Assembly: GCA_944363805.1 (NCBI GenBank)
Contig: CALVVH010000034.1
Location: forward strand, 1 to 15,236
Reading direction: 5' to 3'
DNA length: 15,236 nt
Source of the DNA: an uncultured Bacilli bacterium
GTDB lineage: Bacteria; Bacillota_I; Bacilli_A; RF39; UBA660
The position numbers and the translations under genes are program-made. Positions 7,504 through 14,917 of the stretch are shown one piece after another; position 1 is the first letter of the stretch; each line of letters opens with the position of its first letter. The notes under the pieces were generated by a model that ran no database searches, was not told the DNA's origin, and saw only the letters and a list, made by a program, of their open reading frames with translations.

Positions 7504-8690
7504 TGCGTAAGTTATTAATCAATTTATTAATTCTTCCTTTATTTTGTATTCCAACATTAGTTTTTGCTAGTGAATTTGAATTAAGTGCTGAAAATGTAAT
7601 TCTCTATAATTTAAACGACAATAACATTCTCTACGAACAAAATAGTAATGAAATAACCAGCATTGCTAGTTTGACAAAAATGATGACAGCTCTAGTTGCT
7701 ATCGAAAATATATCTGATTATGATGCTTATGTGACAATTACTTCTGCTGATTTTGTTGGAACAGATGGTTACTCCAAAGCTGGTTTTAACGTTGGTGATG
7801 AAGTAACTTATCGCGATTTACTTTATGGTATTCTCCTTCCTAGTGGGGCAGATGCCGTTAATGCTATAGTTAGAAACACTTTGGGATACGATGACTTTAT
7901 CGCTGCCATGAATAATAAAGCAGAGGAAATTGGCCTTAAAAACACTTCGTTTTCCAATCCTGTTGGCAAAGATGATGAAGACAATTATTCAACTGCTAGT
8001 GATATCGCCAAACTTTTAATGTATGCCCTAGAAAATGATCTTTTTAAAGAAATATTTACAACTAAAGAATACACCGCTACCAATGGACTAACTTTAGAAT
8101 GCACATTATATCCATATAAGGATATTTTAGAAATTGATAAGATTGTTGGCTCTAAAAGTGGTTTTACGCGTGGAGCTGGTCGCTGTCTTGCTTCAATTAC
8201 CACATTAAATGGTGTTGATTATCTACTTGTAGTAATGCATGCTACTACTGATCAAAACTATAGTGCTGTTCAAGATTCGATAACTATCTATAATTATTAT
8301 AATGATAATTATAGTTATCAAACAGTTTTATCGACTAGTGATATTTTAAAAACTATTCCTATTAAATGGAGTAAAGAAAAAGAATACCAAATAACTTCTT
8401 CAGAAGATGTTGAATTATATTTAAAAAATGGCACAGCTGATGAGTTAGAAGTAACTTATGATGGAGTAGATGAAATAAAAAAATTTACTCAAAAAGGTAC
8501 TAAGTTAGGAACTATAACTATATCAGATGGTGATGATATGCTGTATACTACTGATGTCATCTTAGATGAAGATATTGCGTATTATAATCCAGTAGTTCTT
8601 GCTGTCGGTATTATCATTTTATTAGGAATTTTATTCCTATTTATTAAACATATCAAACGTCAAAGAAGACGTCGAAGAAAGAGAAGATAG
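7503..8690 (+). CDS. D-alanyl-D-alanine carboxypeptidase (DacA/PBP5 family)
   Basis: 395 residues. It trims the terminal D-Ala from peptidoglycan stem peptides outside the membrane. A signal peptide (about 1-22, ending VFA-SEF) precedes an S11-type domain with the SxxK motif S56-L-T-K59 and K218-S-G220 (KTG-type). The second motif reads S114-G-A116, where the textbook form is SxN; SGAD variants occur in related Firmicutes enzymes, so activity is likely. A short beta domain (about 290-355) follows. Instead of the usual amphipathic anchor there is a true transmembrane helix (about 362-381) and a strongly basic tail, KRQRRRRRKRR, that should lie in the cytoplasm. It overlaps cysS by one base (TAATG) with no close Shine-Dalgarno, so translation is probably coupled. 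Confidence 0.93.
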   Translation: MRKLLINLLILPLFCIPTLVFASEFELSAENVILYNLNDNNILYEQNSNEITSIASLTKMMTALVAIENISDYDAYVTITSADFVGTDGYSKAGFNVGDEVTYRDLLYGILLPSGADAVNAIVRNTLGYDDFIAAMNNKAEEIGLKNTSFSNPVGKDDEDNYSTASDIAKLLMYALENDLFKEIFTTKEYTATNGLTLECTLYPYKDILEIDKIVGSKSGFTRGAGRCLASITTLNGVDYLLVVMHATTDQNYSAVQDSITIYNYYNDNYSYQTVLSTSDILKTIPIKWSKEKEYQITSSEDVELYLKNGTADELEVTYDGVDEIKKFTQKGTKLGTITISDGDDMLYTTDVILDEDIAYYNPVVLAVGIIILLGILFLFIKHIKRQRRRRRKRR

Positions 8691-8730
8691 TGTAAAGTAA
8701 AATACATTCATTATCTTTTCTTTTTTCTTC
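8685..8730 (+). terminator. weak candidate terminator after the carboxypeptidase gene
   Basis: AGATAGTGTA (8685-8694) can pair with TACAT (8703-8707) and TATCT (8712-8716) across a 4-base bulge, followed by a T/C-rich run. The stem is AU-rich and bulged, so termination may be partial, with read-through into uppS. Confidence 0.35.
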
Positions 8731-8731
8731 A

Positions 8732-8752
8732 TGCTATAATAATTGAGAGGAG
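8732..8752 (+). promoter_or_regulatory. extended -10 promoter and RBS of uppS
   Basis: TGCTATAAT (8732-8740) is a perfect extended -10. The upstream region is a pyrimidine run with no clear -35. AGAGGAG (8746-8752) lies 7 bases before the ATG at 8760. The promoter would place the transcript start near the RBS, giving a very short leader. Confidence 0.55.
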
Positions 8753-8759
8753 AAATTAT

Positions 8760-9461
8760 ATGATTAAATTAAATCATTTAGGTATCATTGTCGATGGCAA
8801 TGGTAGATGGGCAAAAGAAAGGGGATTATCTCGTAGTGAAGGCCACAAGGCTGGGGCCGAAGCCTTGCGAAAAATAATTCTTTATCTATCTCGTGAAAAG
8901 CTAGTTAATTATCTGAGTCTCTATGTTTTTTCAACTGAAAACTTTGCTAGACCTAAAGATGAAGTAAATTATTTGATGGAACTTTTCATGAAGTGGTTTA
9001 CTACTGTAAAAAAAGAATATCGTAAAGAAAATATTAAAATATACTTCTCTGGTCGTCCTGAATATTTAAAAACTAACATTGTTGAAGCAATGAATTCCTT
9101 AGAAAAAGAAACAGAGAATAACACTGGCTTAGTAGTAAATTTCTGCCTAAGTTATGGAGGCCGTGCTGAAATAGTTGATGCTACAAAGAAGATTTGCCAA
9201 GAAGTTTTAAATGGCAATATAGCTATAGATGATATTGATGAAAATTTATTTGGAAAAAATCTATATCATGAGTTACCAGATGTCGACTTTTTAATCCGTA
9301 CAAGTGGAGAAAATAGAATAAGTAACTTTATGCTATGGCAAATTTCTTATGCTGAGTTTTATTTTCCTAAAACTTATTTTCCTGACTTTACCCCTGAAGA
9401 ACTTAATAAAGCTTTGGAAGAATATGCTAAACGTGATCGTCGCTTTGGTAATATTAAATAA
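8760..9461 (+). CDS. uppS: undecaprenyl diphosphate synthase (cis-prenyltransferase)
   Basis: 233 residues. It condenses isopentenyl diphosphate units onto farnesyl diphosphate to make the C55 lipid carrier for peptidoglycan and other envelope polymers. It acts at the cytoplasmic face of the membrane. Family motifs are in order: HLGIIVDGNGRWA with catalytic Asp at D12, GHKAGAEAL, FSTENFARP, and the diphosphate-binding R180-T-S-G-E-N-R186 followed by ISNFMLWQ and YAEFYFP. It is slightly shorter than many homologs (about 240-255) because the N terminus is trimmed. It has its own promoter and strong RBS. cdsA, often its neighbour in Bacilli, is absent; ldh follows 46 bases later. Confidence 0.96.
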   Translation: MIKLNHLGIIVDGNGRWAKERGLSRSEGHKAGAEALRKIILYLSREKLVNYLSLYVFSTENFARPKDEVNYLMELFMKWFTTVKKEYRKENIKIYFSGRPEYLKTNIVEAMNSLEKETENNTGLVVNFCLSYGGRAEIVDATKKICQEVLNGNIAIDDIDENLFGKNLYHELPDVDFLIRTSGENRISNFMLWQISYAEFYFPKTYFPDFTPEELNKALEEYAKRDRRFGNIK

Positions 9462-9507
9462 TTGTATATAAAAAGTAAACTAACAAATACTATTTAAGAG
9501 GTGACTT

Positions 9508-10401
9508 ATGAACAAAATTGTAATAATCGGTTGCGGTAATGTGGGTATGAGTTATGCTTATGCTCTAGTTAATCAAAAATGTAATGTCGATGAATTGGTT
9601 TTGATTGATTTAGATAAAGAAAAAGCTATCGGTGAAGCCATGGACTTAAATCATAGTATTCCGTATTCTCCTAACCATATGACGATTAAATCTGGGGATT
9701 ATTCAGATTGTAAAAACGCATCAATTGTCATGATTGCTGCCGGAGCTAATCAAAATGTCGGAGAAACTAGACTTGATTTGATTCATAAAAACACCAAAAT
9801 TTTTGCAAGTATTATTGACCAAGTTATGGCTTCTGGATTTAATAACATATTTTTGATTGCTACTAATCCAGTTGATGCCATGAGTTATATAACTTATAAA
9901 CAATCTAAATTGCCAGCATCAAAGATTATTGGTACAGGTACTAGCTTAGATACTGCTAGACTTCGTTATATCTTATCTAAAAAATTTGAAATAATGCCTC
10001 AGAATGTTCATTCCTATGTTCTAGGTGAACATGGTGACTCTGAATTTGTTGCTTGGAGTAGTGCCATGATTGGTTCGGTTAAAATAGATACAATGTTAAA
10101 TAAAAAAGAAAAAGAACAAATAAGTGAAGAAGTAAGAACTTCAGCTTATGAAATAATCAAGAAAAAAGGCAATACATCATATGGTATAGGCATGTGTCTT
10201 CTTCGTATAACTAATGCCATATTAAATGATGAAAATGCTATTATCACCGTATCAGCCTTCGATCATAATGTCTACATCAGTAGTCCTTGCATAATAAATA
10301 AAAAAGGAATAAAAAGACGTCTAAAAATTGACTTAACTGAGGAAGAACAAGAACTATATAATAAATCAAAAGATATAATAAAAAAATCATTAGAAAATTA
10401 A
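9508..10401 (+). CDS. ldh: L-lactate dehydrogenase
   Basis: 297 residues. It reduces pyruvate to L-lactate with NADH, regenerating NAD+ in fermentation. The Rossmann motif G8-C-G-N-V-G13 and the NAD-selecting acidic turn LIDLD are present. The specificity loop reads A-N-Q82-N-V-G-E-T-R88: Gln at this position marks lactate and not malate dehydrogenase. N120 (ATNPVD), D148-x2-R151 and the catalytic H175 (GEHGDSE) complete the active site. R153 and H168 match the positions that bind fructose 1,6-bisphosphate in allosteric bacterial enzymes, so FBP activation is plausible. The protein is about 15-20 residues shorter than usual, mainly in the loop after the GSVKI strand. AAGAGGTGA (9496-9504) is a strong RBS. 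No clear terminator follows. Confidence 0.96.
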   Translation: MNKIVIIGCGNVGMSYAYALVNQKCNVDELVLIDLDKEKAIGEAMDLNHSIPYSPNHMTIKSGDYSDCKNASIVMIAAGANQNVGETRLDLIHKNTKIFASIIDQVMASGFNNIFLIATNPVDAMSYITYKQSKLPASKIIGTGTSLDTARLRYILSKKFEIMPQNVHSYVLGEHGDSEFVAWSSAMIGSVKIDTMLNKKEKEQISEEVRTSAYEIIKKKGNTSYGIGMCLLRITNAILNDENAIITVSAFDHNVYISSPCIINKKGIKRRLKIDLTEEEQELYNKSKDIIKKSLEN

Positions 10402-10446
10402 CTATGAATTTTTATTTTATAAATAATTGAACAATTATAGTATGGT

Positions 10447-10544
10447 AGTCCCACCAAAGTTGATTATGGAGAGCCTGAAGGACTCTATGAAGTAGAAATG
10501 CCTTGTAGTGATGCAAGGATAGTCAAACATGTTTGACTTTTGTT
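10447..10544 (+). ncRNA. structured small RNA, copy 2, ending in an intrinsic terminator
   Basis: Homologous to positions 1-105. Helices: 10447-10450/10462-10465, 10471-10476 with 10480-10485 (one bulge), 10501-10505/10514-10518, and the terminator 10521-10527/10532-10538 with T-rich tail. Compared with copy 1, helix 1 changes G-C to A-U and C-G to U-A while remaining paired, and helix 2 changes sequence completely while remaining a hairpin. The 33-base joining segment between helix 2 and helix 3 is invariant. A -10-like TATAGT (10436-10441) would start transcription near 10447. It lies in the ldh to paralog B gap, and paralog B has its own promoter downstream. Confidence 0.65.
10521..10544 (+). 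terminator. intrinsic terminator of RNA copy 2
   Basis: AGTCAAA-CATG-TTTGACT stem-loop followed by TTTGTT. It has the same stem as copy 1, with a different loop. Confidence 0.7.
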
Positions 10545-10554
10545 CTATAATTAC

Positions 10555-10602
10555 TTGTATTATATATTTACATGTTATATAATTAAAGCGTAAGATAAAG
10601 GA
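10555..10602 (+). promoter_or_regulatory. promoter and RBS of the second SipW-type gene
   Basis: TTGTAT (10555-10560), a 17-bp spacer and TATAAT (10578-10583). AAAGGA (10597-10602) lies 11 bases before the ATG at 10614. The promoter sits downstream of the RNA terminator, so the gene can be expressed independently of it. Confidence 0.5.
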
Positions 10603-10613
10603 AGAGATAATTC

Positions 10614-12475
10614 ATGCAAAAAAATAATGAAAAGAAAGTGCTAATATTTTCGATGATAGCTGTCGTGTTGTTAATTATAGTTGTAGTGGGAGCAACATAT
10701 GCGTTTTTTACAGCGCAAGGTGGAGTTAGTGCTAATACTAATGTAAATGTGCAAACAAATACAACAGATAGTTTATCATTTAGTGTTGGTGAAGCAATAA
10801 GTATAACAGCCAACCAAGATAACTTTGCCCAAGGTTTGGGAAACCAAGCTGGCAGTACTACAGCTAGTGCCACACTTACAGCGAACAATGCGACAAATCA
10901 AGCAACTAGATATTATTATTTATATTTAGATATTTCTGAAAATGAATTTACCCATACTATTGATTCTAACACGCCAGAATTGTTATTAACTATCATTGAC
11001 CCGGAAGGAAATCCAGTTACAGCATTATCGGGGCTATCTTATAAAGAAAATGTAACAACAAATGTAACAGATGGAGAAGCTCAAGTAATAAGTGGTTTTG
11101 ATATAACAACACAAACTGGTCTAATTACACTAGCAGCTAATTATGAAATAACTGCAACTGAAACTCCAACAACTCAAGAGTGGAATGTAACAGTAACATT
11201 TGTCAATTTGGATAGTGACCAAGAAGGAAATACCGATAAAACATTTAATGCTTCTCTAATAATTCGTGAGGAAGTATTGCCTACCACTCTAGCAGAAAAG
11301 TATGTCCAGATGGTGGCAACTTAGTAGAATGTATTACTGAACTTAATTCTTTGGCTGGAGATGGTGCCGATGGCTTATATTATCACGATGGCATAGGAAC
11401 ATACACCAATGCTAATCAAGAAGCTGAAGATAATTCATATCGTTATAGTGGTGGTGATTACCAAGTTACTGATAAAGCCATAAGTGAGGGTTACTTACGA
11501 ATCTCAAGTGCTAATTTTTCTGAAACAGATAGTGTAATAAATCTTTATTGCGAAGATGAAAAAGGTTATATAGGACTTACATGTTCTGAGACAGAAACGC
11601 ATTATTATACAACTGCTTATGATGAGACTGAACATTATCATACCTATGAAGAAGCCTTAGAACAAGCCGTATTAGATGGTTATTTAACCAAAGATCATGT
11701 TAAAAACTTCATATGCTTTGGCCCAGGCGCAGAAAATTCAACTTGTCCAGAAGAAAATTTATATCGTATAATTGGGGTATTTAATAATCAAGTAAAACTG
11801 ATCAAATATGATTATGCCGATACCACATTACTTGGAACAGACGGCGATTATCAAGGTACTTCGGAATCTTTCATCAGTGGTCGTCCTCAAAATAATACAT
11901 TATATAGATATTATTGGAATTATAGTAGTGGATCTAGTTCAACAAATGACTGGAATCAAAGTAGATTAAATACAATAAATTTAAATACAAACTATTGGAA
12001 TTACTTGACAACAACTTGGCAAGAAAAAATAGCCAATACAACTTGGAAAGTTGGAGGAAATACATACGATGCTATTAGAACTGTTACTGCAAAAGTTGCA
12101 TTTAATAATGAAATAGAAAGTCCAGCCGAAGCTACAACATATCAAGATGAAATAGGCTTAATGTATGTAAGTGATTATATGTATGCTGCAGACCCAAGTG
12201 GTTGGCTCAATATTGGATATGAATTTGGTGCTAAAAATGATTATCAAGCAATAAAAGGAAAAAACTGGATGTATATGGGGGCTGCAGAATGGACAATAAC
12301 TCCGCGTTACGAAGATGATGATACGGTTTTTGACATAGTTACGACTGGTTCGATAACTCGTAGTACAGTTGTAGATATCTCAAATGTTCGTCCAGTATTA
12401 TACTTGAATTCTGATGTTCAAATCACTGGTAATAATACAGGTACTAAAGATAATCCATATCGTTTAGTAATCTAA
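10614..12475 (+). pseudogene. SipW-type signal surface protein (paralog B), split by a one-base frameshift
   Basis: This is the homolog of the 2453-4240 protein. Frame 1 (10614-11324) gives 236 residues with the same SipW-type signal (VVVGATYAFFTAQGG) and beta domain. It stops shortly after LAEKYV. The rest continues in the -1 frame, open from 11270 to the TAA at 12473-12475, with the expected homology: CPDGGNLVECITEL, LYYHDGIG, LYRIIGVF, NLNTNYWNYLT, TYQDEIGLMYVSDYMYA and VRPVLYLNSDV. Restoring one base near 11291-11308 gives about 620 residues. The only start in the downstream frame before the homology is a TTG at 11351 without an RBS, so separate translation is unlikely. No canonical slippery heptamer is visible. 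It may be a genuine inactivating mutation, a reversible on/off switch, programmed -1 shifting or a sequencing error. The four scaffold cysteines of paralog A are conserved. Confidence 0.75.
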
Positions 12476-12502
12476 ATGGTGCTAGTTAATAGCATCATTT
12501 TT
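12476..12502 (+). terminator. intrinsic terminator of paralog B
   Basis: A 9-bp stem with one G-U pair (12476-12484 with 12490-12498), loop GTTAA, and a run of five T. It begins one base after the stop codon. Confidence 0.8.
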
Positions 12503-12533
12503 ATTGGACAAATATTTGTTTTGTTGTTATTAT

Positions 12534-12735
12534 TATAATGGTAGTACCTCAGTTCGGCGTATAGTATATAAAGTGTGAAGTTATTGAGCTTCGTTAATTA
12601 ATGGTAAGCCGAGCATTACATAGTTATATTTTATGTGCCTGAAAAAATTTCTACATTTCAATTATAAGTCGTATGCCTTAATTGGGCACGTACTATTTTG
12701 TGAGGGGCAGTGAGACTAAGCCTTTCACTTAGAAA
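12534..12735 (+). ncRNA. candidate structured RNA (about 195 nt) with its -10 box, upstream of a glycosyltransferase gene
   Basis: The 300-base gap has no convincing ORF but many complementary segments. TATAAT at 12534-12539 could start an RNA near 12545. Helices seen: 12542-12547/12690-12695, 12552-12558/12608-12614, 12577-12580/12589-12592, 12618-12622/12632-12636, 12635-12640/12684-12689 and 12709-12715/12723-12729. CCTCA (12547-12551) can pair with TGAGG (12701-12705), crossing the first helix, which implies a pseudoknot or two exclusive folds. No terminator follows, so it could be the 5' leader of the glycosyltransferase mRNA or a separate RNA. I cannot assign it to a known family; its size and architecture make the raiA-type RNA one family to test. 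Confidence 0.45.
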
Positions 12736-12776
12736 AGAAAGAGAGATGAATTCGAGACTTGTCTACTTGATATAAT

Positions 12777-13802
12777 ATGAAAGTAAGTGTAATTGTACCA
12801 GTTTATAATAGCGAATTGTATTTGCGTGATTGTCTAGATTCTTTAGTTAATCAAACTTTAAAAGAATTAGAAATAATTGTTGTAGATGATGCATCAACTG
12901 ATAAAAGTTTTGAAATAATGATGGAATATAAAAGAAAATATCCGGATAAAATAAAAGTTTTTAAAAATGAACAAAATAAAGGGCAAGGGGCATCGAGAAA
13001 TATTGGTATGTCTCTAGCAAATGGTGAGTATATAGGATTTTTAGATAGTGATGATTATGTGGCTAAAACTATGTATGAAGATTTATATAAAGCTGCCATA
13101 AGTAATAATCATCCCGAAGTTTTATCAACTCGTCTTACATTTGTAAAAGATAGCAGCTATTTAGATCAAACTTTCCCTAATGATCCATATCAAGTTAAGT
13201 ATACTCCTTTAGCAAATCCAGATAAAGTTTTAAATGAATCTCCTTCAGTATGTAATAAAATATTTTTACGCTCTTCTATGAAAACCAAGTTTTTAGAAGA
13301 TTGTATGTGGGAAGATGTTGGTTTTACATTTTCCAATCTTTTCAATGCTAATAACATAATAAACCTAAATAATATAGGATATTTTTATCGTAAAAGTGCA
13401 ACTGAAGGAGTATCAGCTAAAGGGTTCGATTTAAATTCTAATTTATTAGATACCTTTAGAGTTGCTGATCAAATTGGTGAAGAAACTAAGAAAACGGGCC
13501 GATATGAAAAACTAGAAGCTTCAATAAAATTTAAACAAATAACGACAGTTTTACAAAGAGCTGCTGAAGTTTTAAGGTGGAATGTACCTGATACTAGTAA
13601 AGAAAAAATAATATTCAATTTACACCATTTGATTATTCAAAAATATGGTGAATGGCGAAATATGGATATTGGACTATTATCATCAGTAGTTGGAATAATT
13701 GAACTTGATAGGATAAAAGAAATAATAAATAAATATGATATAGTTCCGACTTCTCCAGATGAAGAGGTGACTAGTGAATTAAATAAATTAGGTGGGAGAT
13801 AA
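12777..13802 (+). CDS. family 2 glycosyltransferase
   Basis: 341 residues. It transfers a sugar from a nucleotide-sugar donor to a cell-surface polymer or lipid-linked acceptor; donor and acceptor cannot be read from the sequence. The GT-A fold begins at residue 1 (KVSVIVPVYNSELYL), with VVDDASTD, the N-x-G-Q-G-A-S-R-N-I-G loop and the metal-binding D90-S-D-D93. W178-E-D180 is the usual catalytic-base motif of the family. The last 120 residues are helical and lack membrane segments. The start is certain by homology, yet no Shine-Dalgarno precedes it. A nine-codon frame (12746-12775) ends one base before the ATG and might provide coupling. It overlaps the Sir2 gene by one base (TAATG). Confidence 0.92.
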   Translation: MKVSVIVPVYNSELYLRDCLDSLVNQTLKELEIIVVDDASTDKSFEIMMEYKRKYPDKIKVFKNEQNKGQGASRNIGMSLANGEYIGFLDSDDYVAKTMYEDLYKAAISNNHPEVLSTRLTFVKDSSYLDQTFPNDPYQVKYTPLANPDKVLNESPSVCNKIFLRSSMKTKFLEDCMWEDVGFTFSNLFNANNIINLNNIGYFYRKSATEGVSAKGFDLNSNLLDTFRVADQIGEETKKTGRYEKLEASIKFKQITTVLQRAAEVLRWNVPDTSKEKIIFNLHHLIIQKYGEWRNMDIGLLSSVVGIIELDRIKEIINKYDIVPTSPDEEVTSELNKLGGR

Positions 13803-14521
13803 TGGATAAAATAGAAAAGCTAAATAAAATTATCAAAAATAGTAATAACATTGTTTTCTTCGGTGGAGCAGGTGTTTCTACTGCTAGTGGTATTCCTGAT
13901 TTCCGTAGCCAAGATGGCTTATACAATCAAAAATATAAGTATCCCCCAGAAACAATTTTAAGTCATACATTTTTTGCAAGTAATCCAGAAGAATTTTATA
14001 AATTTTATAAAGATAAAATGAATAGCTTAAATATAAAACCTAATATCGTTCATACTAAGTTAAGAGATTTAGAAACGTCTGGTAAATTAAGATGTATCAT
14101 TATTCAAAATATCGATGGCTTGCATACAAAAGTCGGTAGTAAAAATGTTTTAGAAATTCATGGAACAATTTATAAGAACCATTGTATGAATTGTAACAAG
14201 GAGTATAGTGCTGAATATATCTTTAATTCTGAAGGCGTCCCTAAATGTTCATGTGGTGGCATAATAAAGCCTGATGTAGTTTTGTATGAAGAACCCCTTA
14301 ATGATTCTTTTGAAAAAGCAATTAAATATGTTTCTTCTTGTGATACTTTGATTGTTGCAGGAACATCTTTAATGGTTTATCCAGCAGCATCACTTCTAAA
14401 TTACTTTCATGGTAGTAACTTAATATTGCTCAACCGTGACCAAACTCCATATGATAATTTAGCAACACTTGTCATAAATGATGACTTATCTAAAATTTTT
14501 TCGCAAATTACCTTGACTTAG
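13802..14521 (+). CDS. cobB: Sir2-family NAD-dependent protein deacylase (sirtuin)
   Basis: 239 residues. It removes acetyl or other acyl groups from lysine side chains using NAD+. All core motifs are present: G21-G-A-G-V-S-T-A-S-G-I-P-D-F-R-S36 for NAD binding, Q102-N-I-D-G-L-H108, catalytic H120 in EIHGT, and a zinc ribbon C128-x2-C131 ... C149-x-C151. KPDVVLYEE and GTSLMVYPA complete the Rossmann fold. There is no N-terminal extension and no macrodomain partner gene nearby, so a general deacylase role is more likely than a dedicated ADP-ribosylation system. AGGTGGGAG within the end of the glycosyltransferase gene serves as RBS, and the TAATG overlap suggests coupled translation. Confidence 0.93.
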   Translation: MDKIEKLNKIIKNSNNIVFFGGAGVSTASGIPDFRSQDGLYNQKYKYPPETILSHTFFASNPEEFYKFYKDKMNSLNIKPNIVHTKLRDLETSGKLRCIIIQNIDGLHTKVGSKNVLEIHGTIYKNHCMNCNKEYSAEYIFNSEGVPKCSCGGIIKPDVVLYEEPLNDSFEKAIKYVSSCDTLIVAGTSLMVYPAASLLNYFHGSNLILLNRDQTPYDNLATLVINDDLSKIFSQITLT

Positions 14522-14543
14522 AGTAAGGTCTATCTGCTATTAT
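14513..14543 (+). promoter_or_regulatory. MerR-type promoter with 19-bp spacer
   Basis: TTGACT (14513-14518), which overlaps the end of the Sir2 gene, and TATTAT (14538-14543) are separated by 19 bp, the over-long spacing typical of promoters activated by MerR-family proteins. A partial dyad TAGA...TCTA (14519-14522 / 14529-14532) lies in the spacer. It would drive the MerR gene and the flavodoxin remnant. Confidence 0.5.
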
Positions 14544-14560
14544 TAACTTATGGTGATGAA

Positions 14561-14917
14561 ATGAAGATAAGTGAAGTAAGTGAAAAATATAATATTTCTA
14601 CTGATACTTTAAGATATTATGAAAAATTTGGTTTAATTGATAATGTTAGTAAAGTGTCTGGTGTTAGAAACTATAGTGAAGAAGATTGTTCCAGAATTGA
14701 ATTTATTATCTGTATGAAACATGCTGGACTAAGTCTAGAAGATATTAAAACTTTTATTAATTTAAACAAAGAGGGAGATAAAACGATTCCAGCAAGATTA
14801 GAGATATTAGAACATCAAAAGAAAATACTGGCAGCTGAAATCAAAAATAAAGAAAAAACTCTGGATTATTTAAATTATAAAATTAATTTATATAAAGGAA
14901 AGGAGAATAAAAAATGA
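14561..14917 (+). CDS. MerR-family transcriptional regulator
   Basis: 118 residues. The winged helix-turn-helix spans about 1-70: MKISEVSEKYNISTDTLRYYEKFGLI is the family signature, followed by VRNYSEEDCSRIEFI and GLSLEDIKTFI. A coiled-coil dimerisation helix (about 75-113) ends the protein. There is no separate effector domain and no cysteine-rich metal loop, so the signal is unknown. GGTGAT (14552-14557) is a close RBS. The upstream promoter has the 19-bp spacing characteristic of MerR control, so autoregulation is likely. It overlaps the flavodoxin ORF by 4 bases (ATGA); a MerR gene paired with a flavodoxin or reductase is common in Firmicutes. Confidence 0.9.
   Translation: MKISEVSEKYNISTDTLRYYEKFGLIDNVSKVSGVRNYSEEDCSRIEFIICMKHAGLSLEDIKTFINLNKEGDKTIPARLEILEHQKKILAAEIKNKEKTLDYLNYKINLYKGKENKK

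Noticed and set aside
9462..9493. Promoter TTGTAT / TACTAT before ldh
   Set aside because: The 20-bp spacer is long and the start would fall inside the RBS. Read-through from uppS is as likely.
11270..11324. Programmed -1 ribosomal frameshift in paralog B
   Set aside because: No canonical X-XXY-YYZ heptamer with a downstream hairpin is visible in the overlap window. AGAAAAG is a weak site at best, so mutation or assembly error is preferred; kept only as an alternative.
11351..12475. Independent gene starting at the TTG at 11351
   Set aside because: No RBS, no signal peptide, and the homology to paralog A continues upstream of the TTG in the same frame.
12541..12735. Naming the larger RNA as 6S, RNase P, tmRNA, SRP RNA or a T-box
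   Set aside because: The diagnostic motifs (T-box AGGGTGGNACCGCG, RNase P GAGGAAAGTCC, SRP GGAAGCAGC, tmRNA ends) are absent.
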